Positions 45,529 to 56,385 of a stretch of 64,000 bases of DNA are shown here, in pieces. The position numbers and the translations under genes are program-made. Every line of letters begins with the position of its first letter. Within the stretch, counting starts at the first letter, position 1. The notes under the pieces are model-generated. The model ran no database searches and was not told the DNA's origin. It saw nothing but the letters and a program-made list of their open reading frames with translations. Source of the DNA: Sternotherus odoratus (lineage: Eukaryota > Chordata > Testudines > Kinosternidae); contig JAVMKO010000001.1 of assembly GCA_032164245.1 (NCBI GenBank), forward strand, positions 291,015,041 through 291,079,040, read 5' to 3'.

Positions 45529-46154
45529 CATTAAAACCCCGATTTAACGGACTTCGGATGCAACGGACAAAATTTCCGATGCATCCGAAATCCGTTTTTT
45601 GCGGGCTGGCTGCCGACTCCCGGCTGCCGCCCGGGTCCCAGCAGCGGGCGGGCTGGCTGCCGGCTCCCGCCCGGGTCCCACCTGCGGGCGGGCTGGCTGC
45701 TGACTCCCGCCCGGCTCCCGCCCGCGGGCGGGCTGGCTCCTCCCGGCTCCCGCCCGCGGGCGGGCTGCCGGCTCCTGGGTCCCGCCTGTGGGCGGGCTGG
45801 CTGCTCCCGCCCAGCTCCCACCTGCGAGCGGGCTGGCTCCTCCTGGCTCCCGCCTGCGGGCTGGCTGCCGGCTCCCGCCCGGCTCCCACCTGCGGGCGGG
45901 CTGCCGGCTCCCGGGTCCCGCCTGCGGGCGGGGGGGCGGGCTGGCGGCTCCCGGGTCCCGCCTGCGGGCGGGCTGCTGGCTCCCGGCTTCCGCCCGGGTC
46001 CCAGCAGCGGAAGGGCTCGCTGCCGGCTCCCGCCCGAGTCCCAGCAGCCAGGACTCTCACAGCTCTTTTTTATTATTATTATTAAATAACGGAATTTCGG
46101 CTTTAACGGACACCCCCTCGCCCGAATTAGTCCATTATATTGAGGTTTTTACTG
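45529..46154. mobile_element. Tigger/pogo-like element with minisatellite core, 626 bp
   Basis: Left end CATTAAAACCCCGATTTAAC and a right end whose complement is CAGTAAAAACCTCAATATAA are inverted repeats. Both are flanked by TA (45527-45528, 46155-46156). Subterminal aacggac and ccgaa motifs repeat near both ends. Confidence 0.85.
45600..46050. repeat. GC-rich minisatellite inside the Tigger-like element
   Basis: Variable units of roughly 35-60 bases built from gcgggcgggctgg, ctgccggctcccg and cccgggtcccagc recur about ten times. Long open frames on both strands here are products of the repeat, not genes. Confidence 0.88.
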
Positions 46155-46156
46155 TA

Positions 46157-46617
46157 TTTCACCTCTTCTCGGCCTTGATCTCACTCCCACACTCCTCTGG
46201 GCTATACAACCCCAGGCTGCCTGGTCTTGCACAGGTTATGACTGAGGAAGAAGAATGTTGGCTTGTGTCTGCCTTTACAGAGGCCCTTCACCCTGCTACA
46301 GCCTCCACTGGCATGAGGTCTGAGTACCCCAACCCCAGGAGAACTTGCAAGCTATTATCTGAACGGCTCATTATGCTGTGAACTGAATGGCACATTTGTT
46401 TCTATTAGCCAGAATTTACTGACCTGCAGGAAACCTTCATCTTAGAACAGGGATCTCCATTTGTTTTAGTGAAGGAAAACCCTTCTTCCCTCCCCTCCTC
46501 CCCTACACACACACACAACCCTTTTGGGGGGACAGTAAGTTTGAGTTTCTAGGTGCAGTGCTGTTGATTTCTCAGCAGGTGGCGCTTTGGGCTTTGAGGT
46601 AGGTCAGCCAAGCAAGA
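46157..46617. other. Intergenic, nothing recognised
   Basis: No gene or named repeat. Confidence 0.4.
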
Positions 46618-46980
46618 CACACACTGTAGTTTGTAGCCATGTTGGTCCCCGGATGAGAGAGACTAGGTAGATGAGGTCAAATCTTTCACTGAACCAATGG
46701 TTGTTGGTGGAAGATGCAAGCTTTTTAGCTACACAGAGCTCTTCTTGAGGTCTGGGGAAAGTTATGCACAACAATTTATCCCTCAACTGCCAACTAAACG
46801 TCAGTAGCCTTCTACAACATGTATTACCCCTATTATCCCATCTTATAATTAGCTCAGAGCCTCTTGTTTTCTTCCCCAGAACAGGAGAAAAGCTCGGTGT
46901 AGCTTGAAATCTTATCTCTTCCACTAACAGAAATTGGTCCAATAAAAGATATTACCTCACCCACCTTGTCTCTCTCAAAC
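46618..46980. repeat. Foldback: two retroposon fragments in inverted orientation
   Basis: 46625-46760 (gtagccatgttggtccc, cactgaaccaatggttg, acacagagctcttcttgagg) reappears as its diverged reverse complement at 46870-46978 (gctcggtgtagcttgaaatc, aattggtccaataaaagata, cacccaccttgtctctc). About 100 bases separate the arms. Confidence 0.75.
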
Positions 46981-47290
46981 TGCAAATTACGGGACTTGGC
47001 CAACAGAGCCAAGAATCCTAAATTGATAGTATTAGAGAAGGGTGCTTTACTTTTGTAAATTCAAGTTATGAGTATCCTAGCTGGCTGTAAATTTTCTTCA
47101 ATGTGAATTTTAGAATGAGGACCCAAGAATCTTTTCTCATCCCACCTTGGTTGCTGGCACACTATAAATACCAATAAATAGATCAATCTCCAGGTATGCG
47201 GTGAATTCCCACTAATGCAGAATAATTTTAAACCTGAAAAAGGGTTCTTTTCAAAAGGGAACTTCCGGTTTGGTTTTTAAATGTATTTAT
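46981..47290. other. Intergenic, nothing recognised
   Basis: No gene or named repeat. Confidence 0.4.
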
Positions 47291-47646
47291 TAGAGCTGGC
47301 CAGGAAAGCTTTGCCAGAACCATACTCAGTTCTGTCCAAACTGAAGTGCTGTGTGAAATTGTGCCGATTTGGCCAACATTTAACTTAGGAGAAAGAGAAA
47401 AAAGGAAAAAAGTTCAGAATGAAATGTTTTGATTGTTTTAGTTCCAACTTTTAAAAAAATGTAAATTGTACTATAATACAAGTTTTTAAAAAATCAATCG
47501 AAAACAAAGCCTTTTTGTCAAAGCACAACATTTCAACTAAATCAAAACAAATTTTGGGGAGAATTTTCTTTTTTGTCCTAACTGGAATTGAAATAAATTT
47601 TCAAAATCCTTTGTGAAACAATTTCCATTCTCTCTCTCCAGCTCTA
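47291..47646. mobile_element. AT-rich MITE-like element, 356 bp
   Basis: Ends TAGAGCTGG and CCAGCTCTA are perfect inverted repeats. The 8-base flanks agree at only 5 positions. AT-rich interior with aaaatttt-type blocks. Confidence 0.55.
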
Positions 47647-48354
47647 GCATTCAGATCTACTCACTGATCCCCAGTCCAAACCCCAAACCACTCTGATCGT
47701 CAGTACTGAAAACCCTACGGAACTTAATAAACCAAACTCACTCCAAAAAGGTTCAGAACCTTTGGGAGGGGTGTCATCAAAACCACCAGAGGTTTTCCCA
47801 CGGTTAATACAAATATATTTAAGGAGTTGAATCAAAAACACATCATTTAGAGAATAGAAACTGAGTTAAGATTGGCAATCAGGAAACATTTCCAAGTGAT
47901 AAGATCAGTTAGACTGTGAAAATCTCTCCATGCACCCATCTGCATGAGACACCCAACGCTTGCGTTAATGAGCTGGCAAGAGTATAACACTGGGAAAAAT
48001 CCTTCACTCTCTCAGGGGGATGGGCATGACAACTTGATAGGGCCTCTCTAAGGGCCTAATTCAACCCATGTTGAAATCAATGGCCAGGCACCCATTGACT
48101 TTAATGAACTTTGGATCAGGCCCTGACACCATTATTAAGTTTAGTTATGTAATTTGACAGGAATTTTAAAGTATTGAGGGCAGCTACAAGCCAAAATACA
48201 CGATCAACCATATACACATCTGTTTATGAGACAGAGGCAAAGAGAAGTTGAAACTCAGCTAAGTCAACCACTTGATTCTAGAATAGAGAGATTTTTCTAG
48301 GCTTTTTTAAAAAATACATCTATATTAGAGTTACTGTTTTGCCCACTTCTAATC
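47647..48354. other. Intergenic; short palindromic repeat at 48046-48125
   Basis: agggcctaattcaaccc ... gaactttggatcaggccct is a short imperfect inverted repeat; a related one lies at 52252-52330. Confidence 0.5.
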
Positions 48355-48614
48355 GAGGTTCTTTGTGGGAGAGATTTACAATGAAACAGAGGCTTTTTTT
48401 CCTCCTGACTGAAGGTTTTTCACTAGGAGGCTGGTGAAGCACTGGAATGGGTTACCAAGGAGGTGGTGGAATCTCCTTCCTTAGAGGTTTTTAAAGTCAG
48501 ACTTGACAAAGCCCTGGCTGGGATGATTTAGTTGGGGTTGGTCCTGCTTTGAGCAGGGGTTGGACTAGATAACCTCCTGAGGTCCCTTCCAAACCTGATA
48601 TTCTATGATTCTAA
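48355..48614 (+). mobile_element. CR1 LINE 3' end
   Basis: gggttaccaaggaggtggtg, ttggactagataacctcctg, aggtcccttccaaacctgat, ending in attctatgattcta, the CR1 3'-terminal repeat. Confidence 0.93.
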
Positions 48615-48954
48615 GGTTGAGTTATTATACTTGCCTTTGATCTGAAACATGATAAAATATTTGTATTGTAAGAGTTCACAGCTGGATGATTCCATTACTG
48701 CCCTGACATCCATTTTATTTACCTCACTGACTGTCTTGTTCCTGGAATAATTTTTCAAAGAACAGCTATGCCAGTAGAAATTCCTGGATAAATGTAGTGC
48801 CTTGCATGATGTCAAGAATCAGAGAGGTAGCCGTAAGGTGCCACAGGACTTTGTTACCTCTGGATAAATGTAATATTTGCAATGCATTTTCAGATCCACA
48901 GACAGAGGGTGCCGTGGAAGCACAATGTATTTTTATTTTAGTGCTATATGGATC

Positions 48955-49370
48955 TGGTCTAGACACAAAAGTTGTACTGCTTTAGACTGGTTTAGTTAAA
49001 GCAGTACAAGCCTCCTTGTGTGGACATAGTTATACTGGTATAAATCTGCTTCTATGAGCATAGCTTACTTCTGTATGAGAAAGGGGGACAAGTTATCCCG
49101 GTACAAGGCTTTCTGTGTACCAGTAAAACCCCATCAACACTAGTGGATGTACCGCTTTAATTATATTGGTAAAAGCAATCAGCCCCTAACTGGCATTAGG
49201 GGAACCAGACAGCAACTGTGAAAAATTGGGATGGGGGTGGGAGGTAATAGGAGCCTATAAAAGAAAAAGACCCCAAAATCAGGACCATCCCTAAAAAATC
49301 GGGACATCTGGTCACCCTCACTGGCGTAGTTATATCATTACAAAATCTGCTCCTGGGAGCAGAAAGGGAA
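48955..49370. mobile_element. Harbinger-type MITE, probable, interrupted by a hAT
   Basis: Inverted blocks ggacatagttatactggta, tatcccggtacaaggc and aattatattggtaaaagc are typical of turtle Harbinger-like MITEs. The sequence resumes after the hAT at 49320. Outer ends are approximate. Confidence 0.5.
49197..49319. mobile_element. Short non-autonomous hAT element, 123 bp
   Basis: The same family as 51407, opposite orientation: ends TAGGGGAACCAGAC and atctggtcaccct. Flanks ACTGGCAT (49189-49196) and ACTGGCGT (49320-49327), 7 of 8 identical. Confidence 0.85.
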
Positions 49371-51398
49371 TCCATAAATATTTCAGTAGTATCCCAGCTG
49401 CATTCGTAAGAGATTATTTAGCCCCCGTGGAATTACTGCCTGTCAATTGTAAATCCCTCCCTCAATACTTACCTCTGCCATGATGCTCACCCCACCTGGC
49501 CCTGGGAAGACAAGTGACGAGCTGAGACGTCTACTTTTATGCTCAACTCTTTTGCTACCTCATCTTTCCAGCCATGCCACTGGGATGTTTTGTCCCCCTG
49601 TTGTGCTGTCTGTCGGTCCTGTAGACTGTCAGCGCTCTGGAGGAGAGTGTCTTCTTTGTTCCACATCTGTTTGGTGCCTGGCACCATGGGGCCCTGAGCC
49701 TTGATGGCTGTTCCTAAGTGCTACTGGAAGGCTACCATGAACAACCACTGAGCCAGCTTTAAGCTAATTCTGGAGTCTCCTGTTGAGGGCACGGAGTCGT
49801 TTGAGCTAAGCCGGACTGGGCACGTTTAGCTGTGACAAAAGCGTCCAGTGGCATTTTAATCATCAGGCCCTAGCTGTGCCGGGGCGGGCCTTGTTGAGAA
49901 GGGAGGACCTGCAGGCAACCGCCCTGATATGCTGAGGGGGAGGGGGGAGACCAAGAAAGCCCCAAAAAATCAGGATAGAAATGCAGTAAGATGGACAGAA
50001 AACTCCATCATGGACAGGATACAGCTTGACATCACTGATGTCGTTTGGTACGTACTGAGCACATTCCTGGCCCTGCACAAAGAGTAAATCCTGCTGCCAA
50101 ATCCCTGCTTCTGGTACAGCGGCAGTCCTGCCCTCACTGGGACACAGAGGATTCACTAGGTGTCAGTGGAATTCCTGCCTGGCATAGAGACAGGTTCTAC
50201 AGTGCCCCTTGCTAATCCCCCCCTCCTCTGGCTCAGGCGGCAGGGTGGGCAGAGCCGGGCTGCAAACTGCTGCTCCGAAGCTGGTGGCTGCTCTGGCTTG
50301 TGACCAGGGACTGAACCATAGGATTGGGGAGTGCAAAGGTGTAATAATCGCACCCTCCCTTAGCCCTGTATCAACCACAGTTCAGACAGACTTATGAATC
50401 GGGGCCACGGTTCCCAGCATTGCAACTGACCTGGATTTAGTGATATGGGTCCGGGATCCACATATTTCCAAATGTAGGGGTTGTACAGATAGCCAATCAT
50501 GAGTCTCTAACGTCCCCTGGAGCAGTGTATCCTGTATCTCAGAGCCCCTGTGGCAAGAGAGATGAAGCCACCAAATCGTAGCATGTAACATGCCCACTGA
50601 TTGACTCTTTGAAAACCCAGGCCTCTGTCTGAGCTTCTGTGTTCCAAACACTGATTGGAAGATGAAGGAGGGGATGGGGATGATTTGCATAGAAGGAAAC
50701 TGATTTTTGAATCAAAGCCTCCAGTACTCAACCGTCCCCTATCCCTAAATTAGGAGGACGATCACAGGGCTCGCTTCGACTCACAAGCGGGGTGAATCTG
50801 CAGCCAAAAATCTAACCCTGGAGCAGGGAATTTCCAACATCGCAGACAGTCACAACTGATTATAATGTGCTCTGGAAAATGTCCCCTGCACACGTCTGGA
50901 TGGATGGGCATTAAAAAACAAACAAACAACAAAACAATAATCAGGGAAATCCCCCAGCTGGACATAAATATTGAATGTGATCATCAGCTGCTGGGTGCTC
51001 CTTTGACCTGAATAAATCTATTTGGTTTCCCCTTGGATTCATCTCCCTTCAGATAAAAGGCAGCCCATTAGAATATCCCCCCTACCCCTTAGTCTGTTAG
51101 AGCAGGCCCAAGGGGAGGGGGATGTTATCTGCTCTTTCCAGCAGTCACATCACTTGTAACCCTTTCCTTTCTGCCTCTTGCAGCGGCAAACTAAGCCACC
51201 CCTCGGAGATGAATTCACCTCAGCTCTTTGGAGGCTGCAGTATTTCAGAATTTGTAGAGCTGGCCTTGTCTGGCTGTTTCCCAGAGCTGCAGGGAAGCCG
51301 TGTGTGGCCTCCTGGTTAGAACGTAGACTGGCAGCTGGGACTGGAGCAAGGGTTTTCCAGGCCCTATGCAAAGATAGATATTTAGCATCTCCCGGTTC
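49371..51398. other. Intergenic, nothing firmly recognised
   Basis: 49620-49720 carries a MIR-like tail (tgcctggcaccatgggg). No gene; frames here are short and overlap on both strands. Confidence 0.4.
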
Positions 51399-51406
51399 CC
51401 CATCAC

Positions 51407-51530
51407 TAGGGTGACTGGATGTCCCAATTTTATAGGGACAGTCCCAATATATAGGACTTTGTCTTATATAAGTGCCTATCACCCTGAAACCACTGTCCCG
51501 ATTTTTCACACTTGCCGTCTGGCCACCCTA
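51407..51530. mobile_element. Short non-autonomous hAT element, 124 bp
   Basis: Ends TAGGGTGACTGGATGTCC and the complement of cgtctggccaccctA. Perfect 8-bp TSD CCCATCAC at 51399-51406 and 51531-51538. Internal ttttatagggacagtccc. Confidence 0.95.
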
Positions 51531-51538
51531 CCCATCAC

Positions 51539-51744
51539 ACAGAGTAAACCCATAGCGCCCCATGACCGTCGAATGGCTCCTTTATCAGTCTGATCCATAG
51601 ACCATTTAAATCAATGGTCACCGTGGTTGTTTATGAGAATGCACGACTTTCAGTTCTTGGTGGACAAGGCATATTCAACCTTACAGAGAAGTGGGAAGGA
51701 GGCATGTTTACATTTGCAAATCAGCATCATTTTACAGAAGCAGG
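51539..51744. other. Intergenic, nothing recognised
   Basis: No feature. Confidence 0.4.
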
Positions 51745-51945
51745 GAGAGTAAGGATGATTCAGTGGTCAAGGTGCTAGCCTATGCCAGGGGAGAGATGGG
51801 ATAAATCAATGCTCTGCCACAGACTTCCTGTGTCATCCTGGTCAAGTCACTTAGTCTCTGCATGCTTCAGGTGCCCATCCATACAATGAGAATAATAGCA
51901 CTGCCCTGCCTCAGAGTTGTTGTGAAGATAAATACACAAAAGACG
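51745..51945 (+). mobile_element. MIR-type SINE
   Basis: gattcagtggtcaaggtgct, cttcctgtgtcatcctggtc, aagtcacttagtctctgc and gagttgttgtgaagata in order. Confidence 0.8.
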
Positions 51946-53326
51946 GGGGGGCTACTCAAAAGCTCTTGTGGTTATATAAGTACCTTGGCTGGAGAGATAG
52001 CATGAAAGAAATCATCCTGACGTCAGTCTAGGGACTGGAACAGAAAACAAAAGGTTTAACTTACACGCACTCAGAGGTAGCTAATCACTGCCACAAATTC
52101 TCCCTCAGATTTAATAGCCTCTTTCAAATCTGCATTCCTCTGTAACTCCTGAGGATTTATACAAATCATCTGCTTTACCCAGAACAGGTCTAGGATTTCA
52201 GGCCCACACTTTTAAAGAACGCTTTCATGTGCCTTCCAAAACAGAGGCTTTTTGAGGGCTTGATCCAAAGACCACTGACTCAGGGGGAGTCTTTCCATTG
52301 ACTTGAATGGGCTTTGGAGCAGGCCCTGAGAGAAAGAATGGAAGGAGGTGAACAGCTAGTCCATATTGATGATGGCTTTGATAGCACAGATAGCAGTTAA
52401 CTGTTGTCACTCTTGAAAATCCTTAACTAGAGAGATCTCTAGTCTCTCTTAAGGCTGTAAAACTGGTCTATTAGTTATCGCTTCTTGAGACGAGAGTTCT
52501 GCCCCTACCGAGCTCTTTGGGAGGGAAAAAGGTGTCGTTCTCGAGAAGAGACGCTTTCCCCTGGAGACACTTCTGCACATTTTTAAATGCCTTTTTAAGG
52601 GACCCTGGTGCGATCAGGACTGAGTTAGTTTAAAGGCTCGCAGCAGCCACTTCATGTGAGCTCGAGATCTCAAAGGCTAACATATTGCAGACACCTTTGA
52701 CAATTTTATGTAAGAGGGTAGAAATATGCTTTTTGCGACAGGGACCATCTCTTTTGTTGTATATTTGTACAGCTCCTAGCACCATGGGGTCCTGGCCCAG
52801 GACAGGGCCTCCTAGCTGCAACCATAATACAAAGACTAAATGCTGGATAATGTTTACGTAATTGCAGGGCATACACTCCCCCTGGCTGGGAAGACCATCC
52901 TGAGCCTCAGAAATCCACTACGGCTCAAATCCTGGTATGGATTTCTTTGGGGATTGAACCCGGGGCCTCTAGAGCTAAAAGTACAAGGCACTATTGCCTG
53001 AGTTAAGGTTCTAAGCAGATTCACACCTGTATGGAGTGCACCCACTAGAGGGGGACAAAGAGCCACACTGCATAGGCCAGGGTTCCATGTACAACAAGGG
53101 GTTAATGACTACTTATACTCAACATACTTTATGACTGATGAGCAAGCGCTAAAGAATGTTTATCTGTCACTTGCTGACATAAAATAGGCTCAGAGAGATC
53201 CCCCAAATATTTTCCTTTGACTGTTTTATATTTATTTTATGAAATAAAACAATTCAGAGTAAAACATGTATGTCAATGTAACCCACAAGCATAATGTATC
53301 AGAGCATATTTGATCTTCTTCCACAG
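51946..53326. other. Intergenic / possible upstream part of the coiled-coil gene
   Basis: 52252-52330 is a short inverted repeat (gggcttgatccaaag ... gggctttggagcaggccc). 52750-52830 is a MIR-like tail (gtacagctcctagcaccatg). No exon is recognised. A pyrimidine-rich acceptor-like end (cttcttccacag) is at 53315-53326. Confidence 0.4.
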
Positions 53327-53399
53327 ACTTTGACCATTTCATCTCCAGAGCCCAACACCCTTCCTCCACCACTCAGACAGAGACCATCGCACACAGCAA

Positions 53400-54305
53400 A
53401 TGTCCATTCAGGATCTGATGAGTGTAAACGAACGTTTGCGAAATGAAATATGGGACCTCAGAGATACGGTTGCCAATCTTGATGCAGAAAACCAGGAGCT
53501 AATAAAAGGAAACAAAGATACTGAAGACCTGAACAGGGGCTTGCAAACCAAGACACACTATCTTAAACTCATGGTGGAGGAGCTACAGAAAGAGGTGGGG
53601 AATGTCAGAGAGATGTTGGAGCAAAGAGATGGGAAGATCAAACAATTAGAATTAGAAAACAAGAACTTGGTCAGAACCAACAAGCAACTAACCTTGGAAA
53701 CCTATGAAAGTTCTTGCAAGCTACCTTCCTATGAAGACTATAAATTTGCTCCAGAAAGAGACTTATTAGGAACAAAACTCATAACACAAGAAATCAAAAG
53801 CTACGTGAAGCATCTAGAAGGCAAACTGGCAGACGCAGAGCAGCAAGGTGACGAGGAAAGGCGCTGTTCCTCCCAGTTAAGAGAGACATTGAGGGAACTT
53901 CTTCAGATCAGGGAACTTCAGAGGAAGGACATAATACAGCTGAAAGGACAACTGGAAATGGCCATGCAGCAGGCAGCACTTCTGAGAATGGAAAATGAGG
54001 ATAGGGCCCAGGGTGGGTTGTTCCTGCAGGAAAGAGTTGAAGCCAAACTGGTGGAGAAATCCCTGAACCAGTCTAAGATGAGCAATCTCCTCCATTGGCT
54101 CTTGAATCTTGGAAGGCTTTTATTGCTATTAGTGCCTTGCTTGGGAATGGGCACAGCCGTGGCTCTGTTATACACGTATTTTGTCAACAACTATTTCATC
54201 TCGGACTCTCTTCTACTATTGTTTAGTGAGCAGGACATCAGTATGATTGTAGAGATCCTATCTCGACACCTTCGCTGGGAAAACGATGGCCCCTTCCCAT
54301 TTTAA
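53400..54305 (+). CDS. Coiled-coil protein with one C-terminal membrane segment, 301 aa
   Basis: This is the only convincing host-type gene. One uninterrupted frame runs from ATG at 53400 to TAA at 54303-54305. The start is the first ATG after an in-frame stop at 53331, and an acceptor-like cttcttccacag ends at 53326, so upstream noncoding exons are possible. Residues about 1-105 and 125-225 are heptad-like helices rich in E, K, Q and L (NLDAENQELIKGN, KQLELENKNLVRTNKQL), broken around 106-122 by a Pro/Tyr-containing linker. One hydrophobic segment lies at about 239-262 (LLLLLVPCLGMGTAVALLY), with some 39 residues beyond it. That layout suggests an anchor in the ER or nuclear envelope with the coiled coil in the cytoplasm. 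It resembles the layout of TMCO5-type proteins, and an LRMP/KASH-like protein was considered, but there is no C-terminal PPPX. Family is unproven. An AATAAA lies at 54398. Confidence 0.75.
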   Translation: MSIQDLMSVNERLRNEIWDLRDTVANLDAENQELIKGNKDTEDLNRGLQTKTHYLKLMVEELQKEVGNVREMLEQRDGKIKQLELENKNLVRTNKQLTLETYESSCKLPSYEDYKFAPERDLLGTKLITQEIKSYVKHLEGKLADAEQQGDEERRCSSQLRETLRELLQIRELQRKDIIQLKGQLEMAMQQAALLRMENEDRAQGGLFLQERVEAKLVEKSLNQSKMSNLLHWLLNLGRLLLLLVPCLGMGTAVALLYTYFVNNYFISDSLLLLFSEQDISMIVEILSRHLRWENDGPFPF

Positions 54306-54397
54306 AACCAGCAACACCGCTTCTGCTTGGCTTTTCAGGTCATCTTAATTAACTCTCCTTCTGAACTGATAAGTTCAGCTCAACATGACAAAGTCAA

Positions 54398-54403
54398 AAT
54401 AAA
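54398..54403 (+). promoter_or_regulatory. Poly(A) signal AATAAA of the coiled-coil gene
   Basis: 93 bases past the stop codon, in an A-rich context. Confidence 0.7.
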
Positions 54404-54828
54404 AAAATTCTAGATTAGTTGGCCTCTGCTCCTCCCTCATCCACCATTTTCTGACATGTTATTAGACCAGGGAGGTGTGATTTTCCTTTACAGAAGACAG
54501 GCTGGTCTGCCCCATCATGCTACATTCATCTAGGTTTTTTATAATTCACTTCCTGAGTTCTGACGTGAAATACACTGGGCTGTAATTCTCAGGGTCACTC
54601 CTCGCACCGTTTTGAAGGATAGGGAGACCTGTCGCCCTCCAGTTCTCCTACGTAAACACGGATTTTAATGAGATTGCATATTTTCATTAGCAGCTCAGTG
54701 ACTTCATTCTGGTATGATCCCTGGGTTAAGACCAGCTGCCCTTCCCCACTGTCATGAAGGAGGGAAGTCATAATGTTTATTATTTGTATAACTCATCAAG
54801 ATCAGATCTCCTGGTGCTTCGCATTGTG
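54404..54828. other. Intergenic, possibly LINE-derived
   Basis: 54520-54720 (tacattcatctaggtttttt, ctgtaattctcagggtcact, gcagctcagtgacttcat) resembles the antisense CR1 ORF2 stretch near 4080-4280. Not well defined. Confidence 0.45.
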
Positions 54829-54831
54829 TAA

Positions 54832-55104
54832 GGGTATGTTTTCACCAGGGCTGGAGGTAGAATCTCCATCTTGGCTAGACCTATCCATACTAGCTACGAT
54901 CGAGTTAGTGCATTAAAAATAGACGTTCAGTCGTGTTGGACCGAATGGTAGAACAGGCTAGATGCCTCAGTATGTACCTAGGGTTTCAGATGGGACAATG
55001 GTTGGGGCAGGTAACACTTCCCAATTTGCATGCTGTTATTTTTAGCGCACTAGCTCAAACAGAGCTTGCATAGGTATGTCTTCAGCACCAGTGTAGATAT
55101 GCCC
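54832..55104. mobile_element. Harbinger-type MITE, 273 bp
   Basis: Left end GGGTATGTTTTCACCAGGGC; right end, read inwards, GGGCATATCTACACTGGTGC. TSD TAA at 54829-54831 and 55105-55107. The left end matches the terminus of the Harbinger transposon at 3505 in most of its first 13 bases. Confidence 0.88.
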
Positions 55105-55119
55105 TAAATGGACAAGACA

Positions 55120-55262
55120 AAGGGAGTATAATCTCCATTTCATGGAGCAGGTATTGAGGCACAAGGTAAATTAAGTGACTTGCCCCAGGTCACACAAGGA
55201 GACTGTGTCAGAGTGAGGAACTGAACCAGATCCCCTCAGTCCCAGCCTACTACCATAACTAC
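55120..55262 (-). mobile_element. MIR-type SINE, antisense
   Basis: aatctccatttcatggagca, gtattgaggcacaaggtaaa, gtgacttgccccaggtcaca. Confidence 0.75.
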
Positions 55263-56256
55263 ATGGGATTCTTCCTCCCAAGAAATAATGAGGTTATTAT
55301 TATTTTTTAATTGTTGGTGGAAGGAAGATGGATGTTGGCTGCACTCCACTCATATGCATGTCCAGTGCCCAAGCCACGAGCTAATCTTTAGTGCAATATA
55401 TTCATAAGCCCTGGAGAAGGTCCATACCAGAACCGTGAATAACCGTCCTTCATGGGCTTTGTGGGCAGTTCACACACTGTCGGAAAGGGGATCAAGGCTC
55501 TCAGCAAGTTATTGTCAACCGAATGGAAAACCCTGGAGCTCTGCAACTTCACATCCGGTTCTGGATTGGGGGGGTTGACCCTGGGACTGGACCCAGCATG
55601 GAAGTGACATGCTAAGGTTGGCTGCAGGCCATTCACATGACTCCAGTCCTCCTCCCAAGTCCCCCCGATCTCTGTCCCTGCCAATGGTTTAAGATTAGAA
55701 GAAAAAAATCAGGCCTGATTTCTCAGTGGTGCTGAGCACTTCCAGCTCTCATTGACTTCAGTGGGTTTGTGGGTGCTGAAAAAGCAGGCCCTTCAAACTG
55801 TATCAGACTAGACATGGTGTTTTTCCCATGGGAGAGGGGCTGGGCCAAGTGCCTCTCGGTTAGATTCCCAAGGGATTATTTTTTTCCAGCAAGCTACTCA
55901 TTGGAAGCCGCAGAGCTCTCAAACTAGAGCGAATCCTGGACCCCTCTGGGTCAGCATCATGGCCCAAGAGAAGAGTGAAAAAACTGCACTATATGTAAAG
56001 AAACAAGGGTGAGCCGTGGCTTCAGCCTCTTCGTGGAGAAAACAAGGATCACAATTTACCAACAAGAGCCTGAGCATTGCCAGGCTAGCTCAGACCCATA
56101 GTCCATCAAATCCAGTAGCCTGTTTCCAACTGACCAATACCAGCTACTTCAGGGGAAGGTGCAGGAAACCTTGCATTAGCTAGATATGGAATAGCCTGCT
56201 CAAGGGAATGTGTCCTTCTGACCCCCATCCAATGGAGGCTGGATTATGCTCTAAAG
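55263..56256. other. Intergenic; short palindromic repeat
   Basis: 55700-55795 (caggcctgatttctcagtgg, gtgctgagcacttccagctc, gactcagtgg-type) is a short amniote inverted repeat related to 37637. No gene. Confidence 0.4.
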
Positions 56257-56385
56257 CTGGGGTGGGCAAACTACGGCTCATGGGCCACATCTGGCCTGTG
56301 GGACCAGCTCACCTGGCCCCCCAGCAAGGGAGGCTGCCCCCACCCCTCCCCACCATCCCTCCACCCCTGGAGCCACGCACAGTCC
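56257..56385. mobile_element. hAT-like fragment, left end
   Basis: CTGGGGTGGGCAAACTACGG is the terminus of the family seen at 21127 and 43824. It stops where CR1 sequence begins. Confidence 0.65.

Noticed and set aside
45521..46381. Arg/Pro/Gly/Ala-rich frames on both strands
   Set aside because: Produced by the GC-rich minisatellite; GC-rich repeats rarely meet stop codons.
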